From Woeseiaceae bacterium (GTDB taxonomy: Bacteria > Pseudomonadota > Gammaproteobacteria > Steroidobacterales > Woeseiaceae): a stretch of DNA of 64,000 bases. The position numbers were made by a program, and so were the translations under genes. Shown piece by piece: positions 8,665-16,269 of the stretch. The stretch is from contig JANQPG010000050.1 in assembly GCA_028289545.1 (NCBI GenBank), positions 124,001 through 188,000 of the forward strand, read 5' to 3'. A model generated the notes under the pieces. That model searched no databases, had not been told where the DNA came from, and saw nothing but the letters and a program-made list of their open reading frames with translations. The first letter of the stretch is position 1. Every line of letters starts with the position of its first letter.

Positions 8665-11106
8665 ATGAAGACTTATCGCTTCGTGAACGCCGGGGCGCTG
8701 CTCGTGACCCTGGGCGCTCTATTCACAGCACCTGCCGCTACGGTCCATGCACAGGAGAGCGCAGACGACGCGCCGCTCGACATGATTGTCGTGACCGCGA
8801 GGAAACGCGGCGAGGAGTCGATCCTCGACGTACCGCTGTCGGTAACGGCGCTGAGTGCCGACTACATTGAAAACGCAGGCTTCGAGAACATCCTCGACGT
8901 TGCGCAGGCCACGCCCGGCTTCTTTTTCGAGAGCTTCAACTCTCTGCCCGGCCGCTACGATAGCGTGCCCTACATTCGCGGCGTCGTATTCGACACTTCG
9001 AACGCCACACAACAAACCGTTTCGGTATTCGTCGATGGAGTTTTCGTATCGGGTGGCACGCAAACCATCGGCGTCGAGGACGTCGAGCGTATCGAGGTCA
9101 TCAAAGGACCGCAGTCCGCAACCTTCGGGCGCACGACGTTTGCCGGTGCTATCAACTACGTGACGGCGGACCCGGGCGACGAATTCCGGCTCAAACTGTC
9201 GGGCACCGCGGCATCGCGCAACGAATACGAAGCAAACTTCCTGCTCGACGGCCCAATCGTTGCCGATGTTGTCTCCGGGCGACTGAGCGGCCGCTTTGCC
9301 GACAAGGAGGGGCACTTCGACAACCAGCTCGTACCCGGCCAGACACTGGGCGACGAAGAGACCTGGTCGATCGGCGGCACACTGCTGTTCACCCCGTCGG
9401 ATAACTTCCGCACCAAAGTACGCTACTTCTACTCCGAGATGGACGACGGGCACCCGGCGGTGACGCTGATCGACTCGACGTTCAACAACTTCGGCCCGCT
9501 GCCAAACGTCATCCCCGACCCGGACGAGCCGGACGGCTTTGCGGACGGCGAAGCCATCTTCCAGGGCACCCTGCCAATACCGGCGTTCGACCAGATTGGG
9601 CTCAACACGTCAGCCGCGGACTTTCAGAACTTTGTCGACGCAGCGGCAGAGGATGAAATCCAGTTCCTCGGCGGTAGCCTGGGGCTCGACCGTTTTGGCC
9701 TCGCGCGCGAGGCTTCGAGGTTCAGCATACAGAGCAGCTACGACATCGATAGCCTGGGTATTACGATCGACGGCCTGTTCGGCTACAACACGGAAGACGT
9801 CATTACGCTGCTGGACACCGACACCACGGCCGACAACACCTTCCTTCTGTTCGGCGCGCGCGATTTCGAGGATACCAACTTCGAGCTTCGTGTCTCGGGC
9901 AGCGCCATGGACGAGCGGCTCACCTTGTCCGGCGGCGTCAGCCTGTACAACCTCGAGCTGTTGACCAACGGCGAGTTCTTCACTCCCGCTTTCTTCAACA
10001 CCTTCTTCGGCAACGGCGCACCGACCGAAACGAAGATCGACACCCGCGGCGTTTTCGTACAGCTCGGCTACAACGTGACCGAGCGGTTCAACATCAGCCT
10101 CGAGGCCCGCTACCAGGTCGACGAGATCGACGAGATTGACGCAACGGGCAGCTCGGTCGAGGGCTCACCGGAAGAGTTCCGGAATTTCCTGCCGCGCCTC
10201 ACGGCCTACTATCAACCCGCCGACGACACGCTGCTGTATGCCAGTTATTCCAAGGGCAACCGGCCCGGCGGCTTCAACTCCAACTTCTTCGAGATAACCG
10301 AGGCGCAGCGGGCGGAACTCGCTGAGGATTTTCCCAGCGTGTCGGGCACGTTCGACGAAGAAGAACTCAACAGCTTCGAGATCGGCTGGAAACAGTCGCT
10401 GTTGGACAATCGCCTGAGCTTTGCACTCGCCGGTTTCTACATGGACCGTCAGGACCAGACGGCCATCGTGGTGGCTCAGCTGACGGGGGATCCGACGCTG
10501 GGAGAACCCGCTGTCATTACGGACAACTTCACGGTCAACGCCGCCACGTCCGATATCTATGGCAGCGAGATCGAGGCGTTCTGGACACCAACCGACAACT
10601 GGTCTTTTCGCGGCAGCCTCGCGTACGTAAAGGCCGAGATCGATAGCTTCCCGGACGGCGGCGACGCCGGCGATTTCACCGATGTGTTCGGACCGGCGGC
10701 CGACTTCAGCGGCATCGAAGCCGAACGTTATCCGACCTGGCAGGGGGCGTTCTCCGGCACGTATGAGAAAGAGACAAGCAACGCGTTCGCGAATTTGTTC
10801 GGCGCGAACCCCTCGTGGTACGTAAGGGCCGATCTGTTCCTGGCCAGCGAGTACTTCCTCGAAAACACGAACCTCGGCGAGGCGCCCAGCGTTACGGACC
10901 TGCGGCTCAGGACCGGAATCCGCTCGGACAACATGATGATCGAACTGTTCGCAACCAACGTCCTCGACGAAGATGCGCCAGTGGCCGCCAACAACTACAT
11001 CGACCTGAGCAGCGCAACGCCGCTGTTCGCCTTCACCGTGGAAGCCACACAATTCGCGTTTCGGGACCGTCGACAGGTCGGCATCAGGCTTTCCTACGAG
11101 TTCTAG
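8665..11106 (+). CDS. TonB-dependent receptor
   Basis: 813 residues: signal peptide (about 1-30, ending VHAQ), TonB-box-like/plug start (DMIVVTARKRGEESILDVPLSVTAL), plug domain to about 170 (VERIEVIKGPQSATFGRTTFAG), and a 22-strand beta-barrel ending in the outer-membrane C-terminal Phe (IRLSYEF). Such receptors import scarce large substrates across the outer membrane using energy from TonB-ExbBD. The substrate is not evident. An AGGGGGAAATCC ribosome-binding region precedes the ATG. It follows the IclR regulator by 238 nt, and this gap holds the palindrome at 8518-8531. It is likely expressed in response to a metabolite sensed by that regulator. Confidence 0.95.
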   Translation: MKTYRFVNAGALLVTLGALFTAPAATVHAQESADDAPLDMIVVTARKRGEESILDVPLSVTALSADYIENAGFENILDVAQATPGFFFESFNSLPGRYDSVPYIRGVVFDTSNATQQTVSVFVDGVFVSGGTQTIGVEDVERIEVIKGPQSATFGRTTFAGAINYVTADPGDEFRLKLSGTAASRNEYEANFLLDGPIVADVVSGRLSGRFADKEGHFDNQLVPGQTLGDEETWSIGGTLLFTPSDNFRTKVRYFYSEMDDGHPAVTLIDSTFNNFGPLPNVIPDPDEPDGFADGEAIFQGTLPIPAFDQIGLNTSAADFQNFVDAAAEDEIQFLGGSLGLDRFGLAREASRFSIQSSYDIDSLGITIDGLFGYNTEDVITLLDTDTTADNTFLLFGARDFEDTNFELRVSGSAMDERLTLSGGVSLYNLELLTNGEFFTPAFFNTFFGNGAPTETKIDTRGVFVQLGYNVTERFNISLEARYQVDEIDEIDATGSSVEGSPEEFRNFLPRLTAYYQPADDTLLYASYSKGNRPGGFNSNFFEITEAQRAELAEDFPSVSGTFDEEELNSFEIGWKQSLLDNRLSFALAGFYMDRQDQTAIVVAQLTGDPTLGEPAVITDNFTVNAATSDIYGSEIEAFWTPTDNWSFRGSLAYVKAEIDSFPDGGDAGDFTDVFGPAADFSGIEAERYPTWQGAFSGTYEKETSNAFANLFGANPSWYVRADLFLASEYFLENTNLGEAPSVTDLRLRTGIRSDNMMIELFATNVLDEDAPVAANNYIDLSSATPLFAFTVEATQFAFRDRRQVGIRLSYEF

Positions 11107-11121
11107 AGGAATCGCACAAAA

Positions 11122-11156
11122 GGCGGCGCACGCTCCTCAGCCGAGCGTGCGGCGCC
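11122..11156. repeat. Intergenic hairpin between TonB receptor and GntR genes
   Basis: GCACGCTC (11128-11135) pairs perfectly with GAGCGTGC (11143-11150), and flanking GGCGGC/GGCGCC extends the stem with one mismatch. No T-run follows, so it is more likely an mRNA-stabilising or processing hairpin than an intrinsic terminator. Confidence 0.45.
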
Positions 11157-11196
11157 GAACCTGAGGATCTCTAACTCGAAACCCGGAGAGTGACCC

Positions 11197-12081
11197 ATGC
11201 CCGCTGACGTTGCCATCGCGAGACACTTCGACGTAGACGAGCTCTTCAGTGCGGAAGAACTGGGCTCACTACAACCTGCCGCACCCTTGCCGCTCTATCA
11301 TCAGCTTTACGGCATCCTGAAAGCTCACATTCTGTCAGGTCGTCCGGCATGTGGAGACGTCCTGCCCGGCGAGGCCAAGATGGCGGATGCCTGGCAGGTA
11401 TCGCGGATTACGGTGCAGAAAGCGCTGCGCATGTTGACAGCCGAAAAGCTGATTCGGCGGCAGCGCGGCATAGGCAGCTACGTTGTCTACCGGAAAGCAC
11501 GGGGCACCGCAGCAGGCTCTGACGCCGGCGACCCCGATCGTGACGACAAAAACGCGGTTGCCGCGGGCTGCCCTCGAGTGCTGGAAAGGCAGTGGGTGAA
11601 CCCCGCCGACTCACCGCTAACTATTGCTTGCGACACCCGTAGCCGTTGCGCCTTGCTGTACGTTTGCTCTCTCACCGCTCAGACCCCGCAGTCACCCGCC
11701 ACACTTCGAGAGAGCTGGGTATTGCCGTTCGGCGGCAATGCCGCGGATAGGGATCTGGCCCGGCAATCCAGCATGGCGCAACTGCACGGGCTCGGTCCGG
11801 CCGCTGAGCGGACGCAGCGAAGTGTTAGCGTCGAGCCCGCTTCCGACCGTGCGATAAAGCTGCTGGGGCTTTTGCCGGGCAACCCATTGATGACCGTGTC
11901 CGATCTGTACTTCGACGCGAAGGGCACGCCGGTTGGCCTCGTGGAATGCCGATACAATCCGCTCGGCTTCCGGTTCGACCTGGGCACGCGCAGCGAAACC
12001 GAAGCAATGTCTGCGATGTCGATTACGGCCGCCTCGCCGAAGCTGCGCCGTAACGACAGCGCGACAGACATGCTGCGCTAG
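11197..12081 (+). CDS. GntR-family regulator, HutC/UTRA type
   Basis: 294 residues. A GntR winged helix at about 27-100 (PLYHQLYGILKAHILSG, then MADAWQVSRITVQKALRML and a YVVYRK end) is followed by a UTRA-type effector domain (about 125-270) with FGGNAADRDLARQSSMAQL and the characteristic LLPGNPLMTVSDLYFDAKG stretch. These regulators usually repress catabolic genes and release DNA on binding a sugar, amino acid or phosphonate-like ligand. It lies 90 nt downstream of the TonB receptor and upstream of an alpha/beta hydrolase on the same strand. No clear operator was found nearby. Confidence 0.88.
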   Translation: MPADVAIARHFDVDELFSAEELGSLQPAAPLPLYHQLYGILKAHILSGRPACGDVLPGEAKMADAWQVSRITVQKALRMLTAEKLIRRQRGIGSYVVYRKARGTAAGSDAGDPDRDDKNAVAAGCPRVLERQWVNPADSPLTIACDTRSRCALLYVCSLTAQTPQSPATLRESWVLPFGGNAADRDLARQSSMAQLHGLGPAAERTQRSVSVEPASDRAIKLLGLLPGNPLMTVSDLYFDAKGTPVGLVECRYNPLGFRFDLGTRSETEAMSAMSITAASPKLRRNDSATDMLR

Positions 12082-12226
12082 CGATCAGCGTCTAGACGCA
12101 ACTCTCCGCCGCGCGCTGTCACCGGAAAACGGGTTGCGCTCGGGCATCGACCTCGTCGAATATCCCGGCAAGCGCCGCTGTGCCCATTGTGCGCCCGCCA
12201 TCCCCAATACAGTATCGGAAGCCCGC

Positions 12227-13087
12227 ATGAACGCTGATGAACCAGAAGCGCAGGAAACGTCCATTCCCGCACGTGACGGCTTTCCGCTCGCAGCCAGGAT
12301 CTATCGGAACCGGCCTGATGCACGCCGGGTTGTCATCATCAACAGCGCAACGGCCGCGCCGCAGCGCTTCTACCGCCACTATGCAGCTGCTCTGGCCGAC
12401 GCCGGCTACACCGTCGTTACTTACGACTATCGCGGCATTGGCGGTTCACGGCCCGCGTCGCTATCCGGCTTTCCGGCCAGGATGCGCGACTGGGCCTTCC
12501 TCGACATGGCGGCCGTCCTTGACTGGACCCAATCCCGCTTTTCTCCCGAGCGCACGTTCATGATCGGCCACAGCGTTGGCGGTCAGGTCGCCGGTTTGCT
12601 CGACAATACCCGGCATATCGACGCAATGATGACGCTCTCCGCGCAGAGCGGTCACTGGCGGTTGCAGGGCGGTCTGCAGAAACCGGCGGTTGCGCTGCAC
12701 GTATACGTCACGCTACCGCTGCTGTCCCACGTGCTCGGCTACATGCCCTGGAGCTGGGTCGGTTCGGGCGAGGACCTGCCCAAACACGTTGCGCTGGAGT
12801 GGTCCGGATGGTGCCGCAGCCGCAAGTACCTGCTGGACGACAACACGCTGCCGCTGGATCGGTACCGGAGCTTCGACGCGCCGGTGCTGGCCTACAGCTT
12901 CGACGACGACAACTGGGGCACCGCGCAAGCGGTGGACGCCATGATGTCGGCCTACCCGAACGTCGAGCGGCGTCACGCGGCGCCGGCTGACTACGGCCTC
13001 GAAACCATTGGCCATTTCGGCTATTTCCGTCGTCAGTCGAAAGCACTGTGGGCGGAAGGCTTCGAGTGGCTCGGAGCCTTCGACTAA
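12227..13087 (+). CDS. Alpha/beta hydrolase (serine hydrolase)
   Basis: 286 residues from ATG 12227; the frame extends further upstream into the GntR gene but that part has no domain. The hydrolase nucleophile elbow is GHSVGGQ at about residue 118. YDYRGIGGSRPAS is the oxyanion-side strand, and the catalytic His is probably in ETIGHFGYFRR near the C-terminus. The closest look is the serine aminopeptidase (S33)/YheT-like group, with no signal peptide and so a cytoplasmic location. The substrate is unknown. The 145-nt gap from the GntR gene leaves room for a promoter of its own. Confidence 0.82.
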   Translation: MNADEPEAQETSIPARDGFPLAARIYRNRPDARRVVIINSATAAPQRFYRHYAAALADAGYTVVTYDYRGIGGSRPASLSGFPARMRDWAFLDMAAVLDWTQSRFSPERTFMIGHSVGGQVAGLLDNTRHIDAMMTLSAQSGHWRLQGGLQKPAVALHVYVTLPLLSHVLGYMPWSWVGSGEDLPKHVALEWSGWCRSRKYLLDDNTLPLDRYRSFDAPVLAYSFDDDNWGTAQAVDAMMSAYPNVERRHAAPADYGLETIGHFGYFRRQSKALWAEGFEWLGAFD

Positions 13088-13135
13088 ACGACACTATCGG
13101 GATACGGTCAACAAGGGACCGCCGGCAAAGTACGG

Positions 13136-13858
13136 CTAACCGATCTTGAAAAACACGAACGCAACGTGCGCATCGGTACTCGCCGCCCCGCCGGACCAGG
13201 CGGCTTTGTTGAGGTAGCCGAACTGCAGCGCGGAACGCGCTCGCAGCGGCAACTCGACACCCAACGTGAGGCGGGTCTGCGCAACGGCGGTCGACGAGCT
13301 CGTTCGCGACGGCGACACGTTGACGAACGGTTCCAGATAGGCAAACCAGCTCGCTCTGCCGAGGCTCTGCTCCCGGCTTTTGTAGCCTAACCTGAAACGC
13401 AGCCGGTAGCGGGTATCGACGCCACCGGAGAAATTGCGGCTCTCCAGTCGCATACGCAGGCTGCAAGAGCCCTCCCCGCAAAGCGATGGACGCCATTCAG
13501 CCTGTTGCCACAGACGATGCTCCTTCCGTAACGAATCCCGCGAGTGCCTGCTGAGTATTCGCGAATACCCGGTGCTCAAACGCAGATCGGACGAGAGATC
13601 GAACCCGACAACCGCCAGCAAGTGCCTCTCCGTCCCAAGCGATCCCGAAAACGCCGAGCGGTGTTCGCCCACCAGGGAGTACCGCCAGCGTCCCGGTTCG
13701 CCCCTCGAAAAGAGTGCGTCCGTGAAGCTCACTTTGGTCCATATCTCGCCGTCGTCGCCGGAGGCGAACACCGCCGTGCCAGGCAATAGCCACAAAAAAC
13801 AGGCGATCAGGGGTACAGCCGGAGCCCAGTGGCCCCGTTTGAGCGGTGTCAGAGCCAT
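13136..13858 (-). CDS. DUF2490-like outer-membrane beta-barrel protein
   Basis: 240 residues with a signal peptide (hydrophobic segment ending GTAVFAS). The mature protein alternates polar and hydrophobic residues in short strands with aromatic girdles: the EIWTKVSF start, RKEHRLWQQAEWRP in the middle, YRLRFRLGYKSR and HVAFVFFKIG at the end. This matches the DUF2490 family of presumed small outer-membrane barrels of unknown function. It begins 8 nt after the small membrane protein gene at 13867-14154, so the pair is probably co-transcribed. Confidence 0.72.
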   Translation of the reverse strand: MALTPLKRGHWAPAVPLIACFLWLLPGTAVFASGDDGEIWTKVSFTDALFSRGEPGRWRYSLVGEHRSAFSGSLGTERHLLAVVGFDLSSDLRLSTGYSRILSRHSRDSLRKEHRLWQQAEWRPSLCGEGSCSLRMRLESRNFSGGVDTRYRLRFRLGYKSREQSLGRASWFAYLEPFVNVSPSRTSSSTAVAQTRLTLGVELPLRARSALQFGYLNKAAWSGGAASTDAHVAFVFFKIG

Positions 13859-13866
13859 ATCGTTCG

Positions 13867-14154
13867 CTAAGCGAGGTGGGTTTTAAGAATCTTCCGGAGC
13901 TTGATTCGGTACTTCGGTTTCTTGGTCCAGAATCGATTGGCCAGAAATCGAAGAACGTCAACCAGCAAGCCGCAAAAGCCGGCAATGATCAGTGTGGTGA
14001 CAACCACCCGTAACCAGTAGGCCCCGTCCACACCGGCAGCGCCTCCGGCAGATAGCGACACGAACATCATGATGAACAGCTCGATACCCAGGGTACCCAG
14101 TAGAAACGCCAGCGTGACCGAAAAGCTTCTTGTGCCCAAAGCTATGTAATTCAC
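13867..14154 (-). CDS. Small inner-membrane protein, two TM segments
   Basis: 95 residues with two hydrophobic helices (about 12-36 and 46-68) and a strongly basic C-terminal tail (KKPKYRIKLRKILKTH) that would sit in the cytoplasm. I do not recognise the family. It is followed at once by the DUF2490-like gene. A perfect 7-bp inverted repeat lies 8 nt upstream of its start codon (14163-14179), in a markedly AT-rich stretch, and may control its expression. Confidence 0.65.
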   Translation of the reverse strand: MNYIALGTRSFSVTLAFLLGTLGIELFIMMFVSLSAGGAAGVDGAYWLRVVVTTLIIAGFCGLLVDVLRFLANRFWTKKPKYRIKLRKILKTHLA

Positions 14155-14162
14155 ATCAAATA

Positions 14163-14179
14163 CCTATACAAAGTATAGG
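14163..14179. promoter_or_regulatory. Perfect inverted repeat in AT-rich leader
   Basis: CCTATAC-AAA-GTATAGG is a perfect inverted repeat 8 nt upstream of the small membrane protein start (minus strand). It could be an operator or an RNA hairpin masking the ribosome-binding site. Confidence 0.4.
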
Positions 14180-14308
14180 CGTTAAATATACCTTCGAGTT
14201 TCCGGTTTTTCTAATAAATCCGTAACATTTTCGTAAAATAGACAAAAAAATGATTGATAAACAATATTGTAGACGGCGGCCTGGCGACCCAAAAACAGGC
14301 ACATTATG

Positions 14309-16246
14309 TTAAAAAGACCCGTCGCCCCGTGACCGGGGCCTGTTTTTGTCGGGAACGGCTACCAGGCTGGAGTCCCCGTCTTTGCCCCCTCCCCGCAGCA
14401 GTGAATCCCGCCGTGCCGCGAGCGCCTCCAACTGCCGTTCCCCCAGAACGTCGCCCAGGGCGCGCCGCAGTCGATCGTCACCCAGATTTCGCAGCAGCGT
14501 TTGCCACTCGATGTCGAGTACGTCCCGGCCACCCGGTACCTCGGCATCCGGCGTATCTCCGAACGCACGACGGTGATCGACGAGCATTAGCCGCCAGTCA
14601 TCGTCCGCGTAGAGCATCGACCCGGTACTTCGATGGGCATTGTCGATGAGTGCGTCGAACACGCGCATCGCGTCGATCTGCTTGTCGACGGGACATACCT
14701 GACTGTCGTCGGCGTAGTTGGCGACGCGCTCGGACTCGGTGATAGGGTCCGCGGCAACCCACTGCAGCGTCCCTTCGTAGCCGTCGATTTGCCGCCGCAC
14801 GGTGACGGGCACCATGTCGAGGCCCAGCAGGCGGTCCAGCTTGTAGGCCGCCAGCTCCGGCTCGCGTCCACTGCCCGGCGCGGAACGATCGAACACGGCC
14901 GACAACGTTTTACCGCCGGCCTCGACACGCACCCGGCTGCGCTCCGCCGAGCGGGCGAGCGGATCCAGCACGGCGCCGGTCGCCAACAGCACCGCAAGCT
15001 CCCGATCGTCCGTGTGGCGCGAAACTCCGGCACGACGCGCAGGCGCCGGAATGGGTGCAAGACGGGTCTCGCCTTGCTCGCTGGTGACCGACAGCTTGCC
15101 GTATTCAATGACGAGAGCCTGACCGCTGCCGCCGTAGCTCGATTTCAACATGCCGGTATTGATCGCTATGACGCGGCCGTTGAGGCGCGTCTCGACCTGC
15201 CGGCTCCAGGTCGTGGTGTGACCAATAACGACGCGACTGGCGTCGAGTTTGGTGAGCGCCGCCCGCAGCAGCGCACCTTCGACCGGACCGCTGCAGACCG
15301 CGCTGCCCCGGTACCACAAGGGACCTTCCGGTCCGTGCAACGGCGATTCCTTAAGCGCAATCACGGTGTTCACAAGCTCTGACTGCGCCGGATTCAGACG
15401 TCCGGCACTCTGTTCCGTCAGCAATATGTCACCGTGTTCCCTGAACCCGTCGACGGGACTCAACACTCCGCGCTCCTCCAGCTGCTCTCGAGCGGCGAGG
15501 TAATTGACGAGGTCCGTTTTCAGCCTGCGATTGACGCCTGCCAAACCCGCTTCCGTCACGTACGGGGGCAAGCCACCGTGAACAAACGCCGTATCGTTAA
15601 TCACGATCAGGAACGGCTTTTCGAGCAACCAGCGGCCGTATTTGCCGTCCATCCCGAATGCGCGGCGATGCGCAAAAAAGCCCGGCGGAGCGCGTTCGAT
15701 AAACTCTGCCCGAAGAGTCTCCTCGCTGAAGGCGTCCGCCGCGCCGGCCGAACGGCTTCGTGCGCGCACGAAGTGCCCGAACCAGAACTCGCGTTCGTCG
15801 GCGCGCTCCTCGGCGGCAAACGCCGCATACTCGCCGCGCACCACGTAACGCAGGTCGCCGATCATATTCATGACGTCGTGATTGCCGAGCAGCATGTGCA
15901 CGCGGCCTCCGGCGCGAACGGCCTCTTTCTCGAGGCGCATCAGCAAATCGAGCACACGTCGCGAGTGAGCGCCGCGATCCAGCAGATCGCCGGTGATCAC
16001 GAGATGGGTGTCCTTACCGCTCCAGGCGAGTTTCTCGTCGATGACCGACGCGCTCTTGAGCGTTGCCGCCATAGCGTCGTATGCACCGTGTACGTCGCTA
16101 ATGACAACGACACGTCTTACATCGTCGAAGCGCCATTCCCCGGCCTGGACCGCCGCGGAGACGGCCAGCGCCAGCACAGCCGCGAGCAGGGCGGCCCCGC
16201 GCCTTGCCGCGCCCTGCCCACGGCGCCCCGCTTTACGTTCCCGCAT
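14309..16246 (-). CDS. Metallophosphatase fused to a kinase-like domain
   Basis: 645 residues from ATG 16246; the reading extends further upstream but that stretch overlaps the TonB receptor gene and has no domain. Residues about 18-36 form a signal or anchor segment. Residues about 45-400 are a calcineurin-type phosphoesterase with ISDVHG, GDLLDRG, GNHDVM and GHTTTWS metal-binding motifs. Residues about 440-620 look like a PI3K/FAM20/HipA-style kinase fold: EPELAAYKLDRLLGLDMVPV, then FDALIDNAHRSTGSML, then RLMLVDHRRAF, giving an Asp, Asn, Arg and DH catalytic/metal set. The phosphatase half is firm; the kinase-like half is inferred from motif order. The export segment would place both in the periplasm. 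It lies 23 nt downstream of the TonB receptor stop. Confidence 0.78.
   Translation of the reverse strand: MRERKAGRRGQGAARRGAALLAAVLALAVSAAVQAGEWRFDDVRRVVVISDVHGAYDAMAATLKSASVIDEKLAWSGKDTHLVITGDLLDRGAHSRRVLDLLMRLEKEAVRAGGRVHMLLGNHDVMNMIGDLRYVVRGEYAAFAAEERADEREFWFGHFVRARSRSAGAADAFSEETLRAEFIERAPPGFFAHRRAFGMDGKYGRWLLEKPFLIVINDTAFVHGGLPPYVTEAGLAGVNRRLKTDLVNYLAAREQLEERGVLSPVDGFREHGDILLTEQSAGRLNPAQSELVNTVIALKESPLHGPEGPLWYRGSAVCSGPVEGALLRAALTKLDASRVVIGHTTTWSRQVETRLNGRVIAINTGMLKSSYGGSGQALVIEYGKLSVTSEQGETRLAPIPAPARRAGVSRHTDDRELAVLLATGAVLDPLARSAERSRVRVEAGGKTLSAVFDRSAPGSGREPELAAYKLDRLLGLDMVPVTVRRQIDGYEGTLQWVAADPITESERVANYADDSQVCPVDKQIDAMRVFDALIDNAHRSTGSMLYADDDWRLMLVDHRRAFGDTPDAEVPGGRDVLDIEWQTLLRNLGDDRLRRALGDVLGERQLEALAARRDSLLRGGGKDGDSSLVAVPDKNRPRSRGDGSF
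14312..14339 (-). terminator. Terminator overlapping the end of the metallophosphatase-kinase gene
   Basis: GCCCCG (14324-14329) pairs with CGGGGC (14334-14339) around TGAC. On the minus strand it is followed by GACGGGTC and a TTTTT run at 14311-14315. The stem therefore lies inside the last codons of the gene. On the plus strand a TTTTT run also follows at 14343-14347, so it could act in both directions. Confidence 0.5.
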
Positions 16247-16269
16247 GGGGCTGAAGGAACGTGGGACGG

